From: Pseudomonadota bacterium
GTDB lineage: Bacteria; Pseudomonadota; Gammaproteobacteria; Xanthomonadales; Xanthomonadaceae
Assembly (NCBI GenBank): GCA_023399815.1
Contig: JAEWOJ010000153.1
Location: forward strand, 1-47,633
DNA length: 47,633 nt
Direction of reading: 5' to 3'
Each line of letters starts with the position of its first letter. Position 1 is the stretch's first letter. Of the stretch, positions 1 through 8,367 are shown in pieces. The position numbers and the translations under genes were made by a program. The notes under the pieces are model-generated. The model saw only the letters and a list, made by a program, of their open reading frames with translations, made no database searches and was not told the DNA's origin.

Positions 1-4
1 TCCG

Positions 5-159
5 AGCGAGCCGCCCATTATAGCCGGCTTTCCTGCTTCGTCAACACCTCGTTTCGAGGCCCGACTCCGCTGCTTCAATCCCAGTCCCAGAGAACCTTTC
101 GTCGAAGCGAGCCGCCTATTATGACAGACTTTTCGTTGCCGTCAATACCTCGATGAGGG
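5..159. repeat. Imperfect direct repeat, two copies about 100 bp apart
   Basis: Copy one spans about 5-58 and copy two about 106-159. They share AGCGAGCCGCC, an ATTAT core, a T/C-rich stretch and GTCAAYACCTCG in the same order, with roughly a quarter of positions differing. They look like a dispersed intergenic element rather than a coding duplication. The left copy begins at the window edge, so more copies may lie upstream. Confidence 0.5.
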
Positions 160-246
160 CGACTTCAACTTCACCCCTCGCTGCCAACCGGAGCCGGCGG
201 CGGGGGAGCGAGAGTATGCGACTTGTGTCCTGATTTGGGAAGAGGC

Positions 247-265
247 AAAAACGCACTTCGTGCAT
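247..265 (-). terminator. Weak intrinsic terminator downstream of the SH3-domain gene
   Basis: Read on the minus strand this is a short stem, GCAC-GAA-GTGC, extended by an A-T and a wobble pair and followed by TTTTT. It lies about 40 bases after the stop of the SH3-domain gene. The stem is short, so it is a modest terminator at best. Confidence 0.4.
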
Positions 266-305
266 TCATGTGTCACCCGTCCATGTCGCGGGCAGGCCGA
301 ACGGC

Positions 306-656
306 TCAGCCTCCGGGCTTGGCGGTCTCGATGACCACGCCCAACTCCCTGCCGGCCTCGGCCACCTTGACGCGCTTGCCGTCGCGGCGTGCGATCAGGT
401 AGTCGGCCGCCACCCAGCCGCTCTGGTTGCCATGGCGGACGTTGCACCAGCTCAGGTCGTCCAGGCAGCGCTGCACTTCCACGGTGGTGCCCACGGGCAG
501 CACGGCCACCCGCTCGGCCCGCGTGTCCGGCGCACTGCGCAGGTTCAGGCCGCTGCCGCCGACCTTGGCCGAGGGCTCGACGATCTCGGGCTGGAACCAC
601 AGGACCACCGCGACGATGGCTGCGGCGGCCGCCAGGCGTGGGAGGAGACGGGGCAT
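306..656 (-). CDS. SH3b-domain protein with N-terminal membrane anchor or signal
   Basis: This encodes a 116-residue protein. Residues 1-25 start MPRLLPRL and form a hydrophobic segment (signal peptide or membrane anchor). The rest is a bacterial SH3 (SH3b) domain, shown by the GLNLRSAPDTRAERVAVLPVG core and the later W/GWVAADYL segment. Such domains bind cell-wall peptides or other ligands outside the cytoplasm. I chose the ATG at 654-656 because it places the hydrophobic segment at the N terminus; an in-frame ATG at 704 would add 16 unlike residues. It is transcribed in the same direction as prlC but on its downstream side, 84 bases after the prlC stop. The substrate is unknown. Confidence 0.75.
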   Translation of the reverse strand: MPRLLPRLAAAAAIVAVVLWFQPEIVEPSAKVGGSGLNLRSAPDTRAERVAVLPVGTTVEVQRCLDDLSWCNVRHGNQSGWVAADYLIARRDGKRVKVAEAGRELGVVIETAKPGG

Positions 657-740
657 GTCCGGTGCCTGCGGGAAGGGTCGTGCATCAATAACGCGATGCG
701 GCAAACCCCAGCTGAATTCGCCGGGGCAATGCCGCCATCC

Positions 741-2768
741 TCAGGCCGCCATGCCGCTGTGACGCAGCAAGGCGTCGATCTGCGGGTCGCGGCCGCGGAA
801 GGCGCGGAAATTCTCGGCCGCGCTGCGGCTGCCGCCACGCGACAGCACTTCGTCGAGGAAGCGCAGGCCGGTCTGCACCGCCTGCCCGGGCGCTTCCTCG
901 AACGCGGCGTAGGCATCGGCGCTCAGTACCTCGGCCCACTTGTAGCTGTAGTAGCCGGCCGCATAGCCGCCGGCGAAGATGTGGCTGAACTGGTTGGGGA
1001 AGCGGTTCCAGGCCGGAGGGAAGTTCACCGCCACCTCGCCCCGCACGCGCTCCAGCAGTTGCAGCACATTTTCCTGCGTCGGCTGGTACTGGCTGTGCAG
1101 CAGCATGTCGAACAGGCCGAACTCGAGCTGGCGCACGGTGAACATGCCGCTCTGGTAGTTCTTCGCGGCCAGCATCCGGTCGAACACGGCGCGCGGCAGC
1201 TGCGCGCCGGTATCGACGTGCGCGGTCATCGCCCGCACCTGCTCCCACTCCCAGCAGAAGTTCTCCATGAACTGGCTGGGCAGCTCCACCGCATCCCATT
1301 CCACGCCGTTGATGCCGGCCACGGCCAGCTCGCCGATGCGGGTCAGCAGCTGGTGCAGGCCATGGCCCATCTCGTGGAAGACGGTGGTGACTTCGTCGTG
1401 GCTGAAGGTGGCCGGCCTGCCATCGCTGCCGCGGCCGAAATTGCAGACCAGATAGACCAGCGGGGTCTGCACGCCGGCCGCGGTGACGCGGCGGTTGCGG
1501 CAGTCGTCCATCCACGCGCCGCCACGCTTGCCTTCGCGCGCATACAGGTCCATGTAGAACTGGCCGACCAGCACACCCTCCGCATCGACCAGCCGGTAGA
1601 AGCGCACGTCCTCGTGCCAGACCGGCGCCGTATCCGGCTGCACCTGCAGTCCGTACAGGCGCTCGATCACGCCGAACAGGCCGGCCAGCACCTTCGGCTC
1701 GGTGAAGTACTGCTTCACCTCCTGCTCGGAGTAGCTGTAGCGTGCCTGCTTGAGCTTCTCGGCGACATAGGCCAGGTCCCAGGCCTGCAGCTCTTCCATG
1801 CCCAGCTCGTCGCGGGCGAAGGCCTCCAGTTCGGCACGGTCGCGTTGCGCGTAGGGCCTGGCGCGCGCGGCCAGGTCGCGCAGGAAGCCCAGCACCTGCG
1901 CGGCATCGGCCGCCATCTTGGTGGCGATGGAGTATTCGGCGTAGTTCCCGAAACCCAGCAGCGCGGCCAGTTCGGCGCGCAGGGCCAGGATGCGGTCGAT
2001 GTTGCCGCCGTTGTCGAGGGCGGCATCGCCGAACTCGGAGGCGCGTACCGCATGCGCGTGATAGAGCGTCTCGCGCAGCGCGCGGTTGTCCGCATAGGTC
2101 TGCACCGGCAGGTAGCAGGGCATGTGCAGGGTCAGCTTCCAGCCCTCGCGCCCGTCCTTCCCGGCCGCCGCACGGGCATTGGCGACGACGTCGGCCGGCA
2201 GGCCGGACAGCCCGGCCTCGTCTTCCACGTACAGGGCGAAGGCGTCGGTGGCATCGAGCACGTTCTGCGAGAACTTCGCCGACAGCGCGGACAGTTCCTG
2301 CTGGATCTGCGCGAAGCGCGCCTTGCCGGCTTCGTCCAGCTCGGCGCCGCCCAGCCGGAAATCGCGCAATGCGTTGTCCAGCACCTTGCGCCTCGCCGCG
2401 TCGAAATCCATGGCATCGGGCGATGCCGCCAGCGCCTTGTACTGCGCGTACAGCGCCGGGTTCTGCGCCATCGCGCTGCCGAAGCGGCTGATCTTCGGCA
2501 GGTTGGCGTTGTAGGCCTCGCGCAGCTCCGGAGTGTCGGCCACCGCCTGCAGGTGCGCGACCTGGCCCCAGGCCCGGTACAGCCGCTCGGTGGCGTCGTC
2601 CAGTGGCGCCACGAAGGTGTCCCAGGCCACCGGCACCACGGTCTCGGCGGCCTTCACCGCAGCTTCGGCCCCGGCCAGCAGGGTGTCGATGGCCGGGGTG
2701 ACGTGTTCGGGACGGATCTCGTCGAAACGCGGCAGGCCGGAGAAGTCGAGCAGGGGATTGGAGTTCAT
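741..2768 (-). CDS. prlC: Oligopeptidase A, M3 family zinc metallopeptidase
   Basis: This encodes a 675-residue cytosolic metallopeptidase of the thimet oligopeptidase family, which cleaves short peptides, including signal-peptide remnants. The zinc motif HEMGH is at residues 465-469 in the context VFHEMGHGLHQLL. The length matches E. coli PrlC (about 680). The N terminus begins MNSNPLLDFSGLPRFDEIRPEH, a usual opening for the family. The ATG at 2766-2768 was chosen over one 23 residues upstream because the extra residues are low-complexity and do not match the family. The upstream neighbour on the same strand, the PLP enzyme, ends at 2803, so the two genes are 34 bases apart and may share a transcript. 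Confidence 0.93.
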   Translation of the reverse strand: MNSNPLLDFSGLPRFDEIRPEHVTPAIDTLLAGAEAAVKAAETVVPVAWDTFVAPLDDATERLYRAWGQVAHLQAVADTPELREAYNANLPKISRFGSAMAQNPALYAQYKALAASPDAMDFDAARRKVLDNALRDFRLGGAELDEAGKARFAQIQQELSALSAKFSQNVLDATDAFALYVEDEAGLSGLPADVVANARAAAGKDGREGWKLTLHMPCYLPVQTYADNRALRETLYHAHAVRASEFGDAALDNGGNIDRILALRAELAALLGFGNYAEYSIATKMAADAAQVLGFLRDLAARARPYAQRDRAELEAFARDELGMEELQAWDLAYVAEKLKQARYSYSEQEVKQYFTEPKVLAGLFGVIERLYGLQVQPDTAPVWHEDVRFYRLVDAEGVLVGQFYMDLYAREGKRGGAWMDDCRNRRVTAAGVQTPLVYLVCNFGRGSDGRPATFSHDEVTTVFHEMGHGLHQLLTRIGELAVAGINGVEWDAVELPSQFMENFCWEWEQVRAMTAHVDTGAQLPRAVFDRMLAAKNYQSGMFTVRQLEFGLFDMLLHSQYQPTQENVLQLLERVRGEVAVNFPPAWNRFPNQFSHIFAGGYAAGYYSYKWAEVLSADAYAAFEEAPGQAVQTGLRFLDEVLSRGGSRSAAENFRAFRGRDPQIDALLRHSGMAA

Positions 2769-2802
2769 GGGGGTCCTGGAAGCGGCTCCGGCGCGGCCGG
2801 CA

Positions 2803-3924
2803 TCAGCTCCGATATGGCGACGGCTCCAGCCAGGCACAAGGCAGCTCCGGCATTCCCTGCCCGGCTACCGCGGCGGCGACGGCAGCATCGGCGGCGGCCA
2901 CGTCGATGCCCTGCCGTTCGTACCAGGCGGGATCGTAGTAGCTGTGCGCATAGCGCTCGCCGGCATCGCAGAGGATGGTCACGATGGAGCCGTCGCGGCC
3001 GGCATCGCGCATCTGCTGCGCGGCATGCAGCACGCCGATGAAATTGGTGCCGGTGGAACCGCCGACGCGGCGCCCCAGGGTGGCGCTGACATGGCGCATG
3101 GCCGCCAGGCTCAGGGCATCGGGCACCTTGAGCATCGCGTCGACGCAGGTCGGAATGAAGCTGCGCTCCACGCGCGGGCGGCCGATGCCTTCCACGCGCG
3201 AGCCGCCCTCGCAGGTGAGGTCGCGCCAGTCGGCGCCGGCCAGCGCGGCGCAGTAGCCGTCGTAGAACACCGATACTTCCGGGTCCGCGCACAGGATCAG
3301 CGTGTCGTGGCGGCGGTAGCTGACGTAGCGCCCCAGCGTGGCCGCGGTGCCGCCGGTGCCCGGGCTGCAGACGATCCATTCCGGTATCGGATGCGGCTCC
3401 TCGGCCATCTGCTTGAAGATCGACTCGGCGATATTGTTGTTGGCGCGCCAGTCGGTCGCGCGCTCGGCGTAGGTGAACTGGTCCATGAAGTGGCCGCCGG
3501 TCTCGCGCGCCAGCCGCTCCGACTCGCAGTTCAGGTCGCAGGCGCGCTGCACCAGGTGGCAGCGGCCACCGTGGAACTCGATGGCGGCGATCTTCTCCGG
3601 CGAGGTGCTGGCGGGGATCACCGCGATGAACGGCAGGCCGAGCAGGCGGGCGAAGTAGGCCTCGGACACCGCGGTCGAGCCGCTGGACGCCTCGATCACC
3701 GGGCAGCCCTCGCGCAGCCAGCCGTTGGCCAGCGCGTACAGGAACAGCGAGCGCGCCAGGCGGTGCTTGAGGCTGCCGGTGGGGTGGCTGGATTCGTCCT
3801 TCAGGTAGACGTCGATGCCGGGGAAGCCGGGCAGGTCGATCGGGATCAGGTGGGTGTCGGCCGACCGGTTGAAATCGGCTTCGATCTTGCGGATGGCCGC
3901 CGCTACCCAGGCGCGTTGGGACAT
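2803..3924 (-). CDS. PLP-dependent cysteine synthase-family protein (Cds1-like)
   Basis: This encodes a 373-residue fold-type II PLP enzyme. The Schiff-base lysine is K53 in PTGSLKHRLA; the substrate-binding loop is EASSGSTAVSEA (about 79-90), and a GTGGTAA phosphate-binding loop follows. The SLKHRLARSLFLYAL segment matches the group that includes L-cysteine desulfhydrase Cds1, rather than CysK or CysM. The likely reaction is beta-replacement or beta-elimination on cysteine-like substrates; which one cannot be told from sequence. I use the ATG at 3922-3924; a GTG three codons upstream (3933) is also possible. It is divergent from copL across about 85 bases. Confidence 0.82.
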   Translation of the reverse strand: MSQRAWVAAAIRKIEADFNRSADTHLIPIDLPGFPGIDVYLKDESSHPTGSLKHRLARSLFLYALANGWLREGCPVIEASSGSTAVSEAYFARLLGLPFIAVIPASTSPEKIAAIEFHGGRCHLVQRACDLNCESERLARETGGHFMDQFTYAERATDWRANNNIAESIFKQMAEEPHPIPEWIVCSPGTGGTAATLGRYVSYRRHDTLILCADPEVSVFYDGYCAALAGADWRDLTCEGGSRVEGIGRPRVERSFIPTCVDAMLKVPDALSLAAMRHVSATLGRRVGGSTGTNFIGVLHAAQQMRDAGRDGSIVTILCDAGERYAHSYYDPAWYERQGIDVAAADAAVAAAVAGQGMPELPCAWLEPSPYRS

Positions 3925-4007
3925 GGATCGCACTCGATGAAAGCTGAAGCCGATTCTACTGCCGGCGGCTCCTGCGTACCCGCGATGGCGTCACGCTGCG
4001 GCCGGCG

Positions 4008-4406
4008 ATGGTATCGTGCGGGCCTGTCTCCCCTGCCCTGCCCCGCGTGCCGCGCATCCTGTTGCCCCTGCTGCTGTGCCTGTCCCTGATCGCCAGTACG
4101 GTCGGGGCGGCGTGGATGCTCACGGCGATGGCGATGCCGGTGCAGGAAAGCGCGCAGCACGACATGGATCATGCCTGCTGCGCCGATGAAGGCGGCCATG
4201 CGCATGCCGCCGGCGACCACGGGCAGCCGGAAAAGCAGGCATGCGGCGATGGCTCGCACTGCGACTGCATGCAGCATTGCAACCTGCTGCCCGCGCCTGC
4301 AGCGACGCAGCTTGCCGCCTTCCCCTGCTCCCCGGAGCCTTCGGCGCTGCGCCTGCTGCGCCGCGACGTGATGCCGGACCGGTTGAACCGACCTCCCATC
4401 GCCTGA
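4008..4406 (+). CDS. copL: CopL-family copper-binding regulatory protein
   Basis: This encodes a small exported Cys/His-rich protein of at most 132 residues. After a hydrophobic signal (RILLPLLLCLSLIASTVGA) come clusters of metal ligands: QHDMDHACCADEGGHAHAAGDH and CGDGSHCDCMQHC. In Xanthomonas, CopL is encoded just upstream of copAB and is needed for copper-induced copAB expression; position and composition match. The ATG at 4008 is the longest start, but the GTG at 4047 gives a cleaner signal peptide (PRILLPLLL) and may be the true start. No clear ribosome-binding site separates the two. The gene ends 165 bases before copA. Confidence 0.8.
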   Translation: MVSCGPVSPALPRVPRILLPLLLCLSLIASTVGAAWMLTAMAMPVQESAQHDMDHACCADEGGHAHAAGDHGQPEKQACGDGSHCDCMQHCNLLPAPAATQLAAFPCSPEPSALRLLRRDVMPDRLNRPPIA

Positions 4407-4433
4407 CCGATGTGATTGCCGGCGAGTGACCCT

Positions 4434-4523
4434 GCACGAGCGCAGTTCGTGCCTGCATCCCATTTCGGGATGGCGCGATGGGTTTTCTCTCCTGGCAAGG
4501 CCTCATCGCGCAGCAAGCTGCGC
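4434..4523 (+). promoter_or_regulatory. Three hairpins between copL and copA (leader or REP-like element)
   Basis: Three inverted repeats lie in the 165-base gap: GCACGA/TCGTGC (4434-4452), CATCCC/GGGATG (4456-4472) and GCGCAGC-AA-GCTGCGC (4508-4523). GCGCGATG (4473-4480) is also fully complementary to CATCGCGC (4504-4511), which would exclude the third hairpin. This could be a folded copA leader. However, the right part (CCTCATCGCGC...GCTCCTAC) also resembles dispersed intergenic palindromes of this family, so a simple repeat is an equal explanation. Confidence 0.4.
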
Positions 4524-4571
4524 TCCTACGTCATCTGCGCCCGCTCCCACCGGGACGGCGCCGGAGTTTCC

Positions 4572-6320
4572 ATGACAAACGAATTCCTTTCCGATCCGCG
4601 CTCGGTGCTGTCGCGGCGGCGCTTCGTGCAGGGCCTGGCCATGGGCGGCGTCGTCGCCGGCACCGGCCTGTGGCGCGCCTCCGACGCGTTCGCGGCTCCC
4701 GCCCGCGCGATGATCGCCAACGAACTGCACGGCACCGAACTGAGCCTGGCCATCGGCCGTTCCGCGGTCGATTTCACCGGCCGCGCGCGCAGCGCCGTCA
4801 CCGTCAACGGCTCGCTGCCGGCGCCGATCCTGCGCTGGCGCGAGGGCGACACGGTCAGCGTCCGCGTGGCCAACACGCTTGCAGACGAGATGACCTCGAT
4901 CCACTGGCACGGCATCCTGCTGCCGGCCAACATGGACGGCGTGCCGGGGCTGAGCTTCGACGGCATCGCGCCGGGCGAGGCGTTCCAGTACCGCTTCCAG
5001 CTGCGCCAGTCCGGCACCTACTGGTACCACAGCCATTCGATGTTCCAGGAGCAGGCCGGCCTGTACGGCGCGCTGGTGATCGACCCGCTGGAACCGCCGC
5101 CGTACCGCTTCGACCGCGAGCACGTGATCCTGCTCTCGGACTGGACCGACCTGGACCCGGCCGCGCTGTACCGGCGCATGAAGAAGATGCCGATGCACGA
5201 CAACACCTACCAGCGCACGGTCGGCGATTTCCTGCGCGGCACCCGCCGCGACGGCCTGCGCGCCACGCTGGCCGACCGCGGCATGTGGGGGCGGATGCGG
5301 ATGACGCCGTCGGACCTCTCCGACATCAACGCCCACACCTACACCTATCTGATCAACGGCACCGCGCCGGCCGGCAACTGGACCGGGCTGTTCCGCAGCG
5401 GCGAGAAGGTGCTGCTGCGCTTCATCAACGGCTCGGCGATGACCTACTTCGATGTGCGCATCCCGGGGCTGAAGATGACCGTGGTGGCCGCCGACGGCCA
5501 GTACATCCATCCGGTGAGCGTGGATGAATTCCGCATCGCGCTGGCCGAGACCTTCGACGTGATCGTCGAGCCGGGCGGGCAGGATGCCTTCACCATCTTC
5601 GCCCAGGACATGGGCCGCACCGGCCATGCCTGCGGCACCCTGGCCGTGCGCCACGGCCTGCAGGCGCCGGTGCCGACGCTGGACCCACGCCCGCTGCTGA
5701 CCATGGTCGACATGGCCCACGACCACGGCGGCGGCCACGACGCCATGCAGATGGCGCACGGTGGGCATGACGGCCACGGCGGGCAAGGCGGCAGCGCGCC
5801 GAGGCATCCTCCCGGCGAAAGCGGCAATCCGCTGGTGGACATGCAAAGCGCCGCCAGCTCGCCACGGCTGGACGACCCCGGCATCGGCCTGCGCGACAAC
5901 GGCCGCAGGGTGCTCGCCTATGCCGACCTGCATTCGCTGTTCGACGACCCGGACGGGCGCGAACCCGGCCGCGAGATCGAGCTGCACCTGACCGGGCACA
6001 TGGAGAAGTTCGCCTGGAACTTCGACGGCGTCCCGTTCGCCAGCGCCGAGCCGCTGCGCCTGAACTACGGCGAGCGCATGCGCATCGTGCTGGTCAACGA
6101 CACGATGATGACCCACCCCATTCACCTGCATGGCGTGTGGAGCGACCTGGAGGATGCCGACGGCCGCTTCCAGGTGCGCAAGCACACCATCGACATGCCG
6201 CCGGGCACGCGCCGCAGCTACCGCGTGCGTGCCGACGCGCTGGGCCGCTGGGCCTTCCACTGCCACCTGCTGTACCACATGGAAGCGGGCATGATGCGCG
6301 AAGTGAGGATCGAGGCATGA
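4572..6320 (+). CDS. copA: Copper resistance multicopper oxidase CopA, Tat-exported
   Basis: This encodes a 582-residue periplasmic multicopper oxidase that oxidises Cu(I) and sequesters copper. The Tat signal has SRRRFVQG at residues 14-21 and a hydrophobic stretch to about residue 41. Copper ligands are HWHG (111-114), WYHSHS (H153, H155), HPIHLHG (515-521) and HCHLLYHMEAGM (563-574), covering the T1 and trinuclear sites. Between the second and third cupredoxin domains is a Met/His-rich stretch (MVDMAHDHGGGHDAMQMAHG) that probably binds extra copper. The ATG at 4572 is preceded by GGAG and starts just ahead of the Tat motif; an upstream open frame to 4416 was rejected. Its stop overlaps the copB start (ATGA). 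Confidence 0.96.
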   Translation: MTNEFLSDPRSVLSRRRFVQGLAMGGVVAGTGLWRASDAFAAPARAMIANELHGTELSLAIGRSAVDFTGRARSAVTVNGSLPAPILRWREGDTVSVRVANTLADEMTSIHWHGILLPANMDGVPGLSFDGIAPGEAFQYRFQLRQSGTYWYHSHSMFQEQAGLYGALVIDPLEPPPYRFDREHVILLSDWTDLDPAALYRRMKKMPMHDNTYQRTVGDFLRGTRRDGLRATLADRGMWGRMRMTPSDLSDINAHTYTYLINGTAPAGNWTGLFRSGEKVLLRFINGSAMTYFDVRIPGLKMTVVAADGQYIHPVSVDEFRIALAETFDVIVEPGGQDAFTIFAQDMGRTGHACGTLAVRHGLQAPVPTLDPRPLLTMVDMAHDHGGGHDAMQMAHGGHDGHGGQGGSAPRHPPGESGNPLVDMQSAASSPRLDDPGIGLRDNGRRVLAYADLHSLFDDPDGREPGREIELHLTGHMEKFAWNFDGVPFASAEPLRLNYGERMRIVLVNDTMMTHPIHLHGVWSDLEDADGRFQVRKHTIDMPPGTRRSYRVRADALGRWAFHCHLLYHMEAGMMREVRIEA

Positions 6321-7504
6321 GGACGATGACCCGATCCCTGCTGTGCATCGCCCTGGCCACGGCCGCCGGCGGCGCCGCCGCGCAGGATGCGCATGCCGGC
6401 CATCACGGCCACGAGGTCGCCGGGAATACGGACGCGCACGCGGGTCATGCGATGCCCGCGCCGGACGAGAAAGCGGATGCCAGCCCGCAGAACGCGCCGT
6501 CCGGCCACGCCACACACATGGACCATGCCTCCCACGCGATGCCGGCCCAACCCGTCGTGGATCCTCATGCAGGCCATGCGATGGATGCACCGACCGACAC
6601 CCCCGCGGATGCGCACGATGCCCATGCGGGACACGACACGCACGGCAGCCACCCGCCGCCGGCGGCTCCGGCCGATGCCCATGCCGGCCATGCGCCGGCC
6701 ACGCCTGCCGTCGCATCCGATGCCGGCGGGCATGACGCGCACATGGAACATGACGATCACCTCGGCCATCGCGCCACCGCCATGCAGGCGCCGCGCGAAC
6801 CCGTTCCCGTGCCGACCGCCGAAGACCTGGCCGCGGCGTTTCCCGCACTCACTCCGCATGCGATGGGACACGATCCCGGCTTCAACAGCCTGGTGCTGTT
6901 CGACCATCTGGAAGCCTGGAACAACGCCCACGGCAGCGGCCAGTCCTGGGCCGCCAAGGGCTGGTTCGGGGGCGACATCGACCGCCTGTGGCTGCGCAGC
7001 GAAGGGCAGCGCCGCGATGGCCGGCTCGGCGAGTGGTCGCTGGAAGCGCTGCACGGCCATTCCATCTCGCCGTGGTGGGACGTGGTCGCCGGTGTCCGCC
7101 ACGACGGCGGCGACGCGCCCGGCCTGAGCCGCGCGGCCATTGGCGTGCAGGGCCTGGCACCCTACAAGTTCGAGGTCGCCGCCACCGCTTATCTGGGCGG
7201 GCCGCGCAAGGCCGAACTGGCGGTGGAGGCGGAGTACTCGCTGCTGCTGAGCAATCGGCTGATCCTGCAACCGACGCTGGAAGCCGGCATGGCCGCCGCC
7301 GACGATCCGCGCCGTGGCTTCGGCAGCGGTCTGGACCACGCGCAGGCCGGCCTGCGCCTGCGCTACGAGATCACCCGCCGTTTCGCGCCCTACGTCGGCT
7401 TCGTCCACGAACGCCGTTTCGGCCGCACCGCCGGACTGCATCGCGATGCCGGGGAACGCGCGCGCGATTCGCGCTGGGTCGCCGGCGTGCGCTTCTGGTT
7501 CTAG
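6317..7504 (+). CDS. copB: Copper resistance outer-membrane protein CopB
   Basis: This encodes a 395-residue CopB-family protein. Residues 1-22 are a signal peptide ending AAAQ. Residues about 24-160 are a low-complexity His/Met-rich tail built from HAGH, DAHAGH, HAMPA and GHDAHMEH units, suited to binding copper. From about residue 175 the conserved CopB barrel follows, beginning PHAMGHDPGFNSLVLFDHLE and ending in an aromatic residue (RFWF), as usual for outer-membrane barrels. The start overlaps the copA stop by four bases, so the two are translationally coupled. The His-rich region is the part most likely to vary between strains. Confidence 0.93.
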   Translation: MRTMTRSLLCIALATAAGGAAAQDAHAGHHGHEVAGNTDAHAGHAMPAPDEKADASPQNAPSGHATHMDHASHAMPAQPVVDPHAGHAMDAPTDTPADAHDAHAGHDTHGSHPPPAAPADAHAGHAPATPAVASDAGGHDAHMEHDDHLGHRATAMQAPREPVPVPTAEDLAAAFPALTPHAMGHDPGFNSLVLFDHLEAWNNAHGSGQSWAAKGWFGGDIDRLWLRSEGQRRDGRLGEWSLEALHGHSISPWWDVVAGVRHDGGDAPGLSRAAIGVQGLAPYKFEVAATAYLGGPRKAELAVEAEYSLLLSNRLILQPTLEAGMAAADDPRRGFGSGLDHAQAGLRLRYEITRRFAPYVGFVHERRFGRTAGLHRDAGERARDSRWVAGVRFWF

Positions 7505-7580
7505 ACCGCTCTGGTTCTGACCGCCATTGCCACGGCGGAACGGCCCAACGGCCTTCCGCCACTTCATCGAGGAGATTCCA

Positions 7581-8090
7581 ATGAATGCAACCCTGCACCG
7601 GATGTCGTCGCTCCTGCTCGTCGCCTCCGCCGCCTTCGTCGTTCCCGCCTGCGATGCCGCACCGCCGCGCGATCCAGCCACGCAGGCGGCGACCGGACAT
7701 GGCGCCCACGCCACGCCGGTGGTGCACGTCCACAAGGATGCGAACTGCGGCTGCTGCAACGGCTGGATCACGCACATGCGCGCGGCCGGCTTCACCGTGG
7801 TGGCCCACGACAGCGCCGACATGGTGGCGGTGAAGCAGCGGCTGGGCATTCCGCTGTCGCAGGCTTCCTGCCATACCGCCGAGGTCGGAGGCTACGTGCT
7901 GGAAGGCCACGTCCCGGCCGCGGACGTGCAGCGCCTGCTGCGCGAGAAGCCGGCCGCGCGTGGCCTGCTGCTGCCGGGCATGCCCATCGGCTCGCCCGGC
8001 ATGGAGTCGCCGGACGGCCGCCGCGATGCGTTCACGGTGGCGCTGCTCGGCAAGGACGGCACGGTGCGGCCGTATTCGCGGCATCCCTGA
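7581..8090 (+). CDS. DUF411 periplasmic copper-binding protein (CopG-like)
   Basis: This encodes a 169-residue exported protein. The N-terminal 28 residues form a signal that ends near AFVVPACDA; the Cys could be a lipobox, but the context is not a clear match. The DUF411 domain shows HKDANCGCCNGWITHM, a CxCC motif on a thioredoxin-like fold, and a later SCHT motif. Related CopG proteins of copper islands bind a copper cluster through this motif. A good ribosome-binding site (GAGGAG) precedes the ATG. The 76-base gap after copB has no clear terminator, so it is probably the last gene of the copper operon. Confidence 0.85.
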   Translation: MNATLHRMSSLLLVASAAFVVPACDAAPPRDPATQAATGHGAHATPVVHVHKDANCGCCNGWITHMRAAGFTVVAHDSADMVAVKQRLGIPLSQASCHTAEVGGYVLEGHVPAADVQRLLREKPAARGLLLPGMPIGSPGMESPDGRRDAFTVALLGKDGTVRPYSRHP

Positions 8091-8243
8091 GCCACGGCTG
8101 ACATGCCGTCCACCGGCGAGGGCGCAGGCTGTCGCGCGGTGGCGCTTTCCGGTACCCGGTTGGCATCATGTTCCGTCCCTGCCTGTTCGCGTGATGATTC
8201 GTGGGATTTCAGCCCTGTGTAAATCTAGGGCACCCCTCCCCGG

Positions 8244-8277
8244 CCCTCCCCTTCGTGCTTCGCACGAAAGGGAGGGG
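8244..8277. repeat. Palindromic repeat, CCCTCCCCTTCGTG type
   Basis: A near-perfect hairpin with arms CCCTCCC-TTCGTG and CACGAA-GGGAGGG around a CTTCG loop. The same unit recurs at 32990-33021. It sits in the 277-base gap between the copper operon and gloA, where I see no other gene. It may act as a transcript-end stabiliser. Confidence 0.65.
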
Positions 8278-8367
8278 GCTTCCCACCCGCTGCCTTGAAA
8301 GCCTGCCACGCGACATGCTGCCCTCCGGAAATCCGCATTCCCTTCCCCCAACGACTGGAGTCCTTCC

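Larger units (their letters stand above)
1..305. other. Non-coding stretch with a diverged direct repeat
   Basis: I see no gene here. The start resembles the end of a repeated intergenic block: positions 5-58 and 106-159 are imperfect copies of each other, each starting AGCGAGCCGCC and containing a CATTAT/TATTAT core followed by GTCAA(C/T)ACCTCG. The rest (about 160-245) has no convincing reading frame. The end holds a terminator-like hairpin for the gene that converges from the right. No tRNA or rRNA was recognised. Confidence 0.55.

Noticed and set aside
247..265. A tRNA or small RNA in the first 300 bases
   Set aside because: No cloverleaf or conserved T-loop could be formed; only a short hairpin with a T run was seen.
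270..3041. A long plus-strand open frame opposite the SH3, prlC and PLP-enzyme genes
   Set aside because: It crosses three real genes in antisense, has no recognisable domain, and its composition is that of an antisense shadow.
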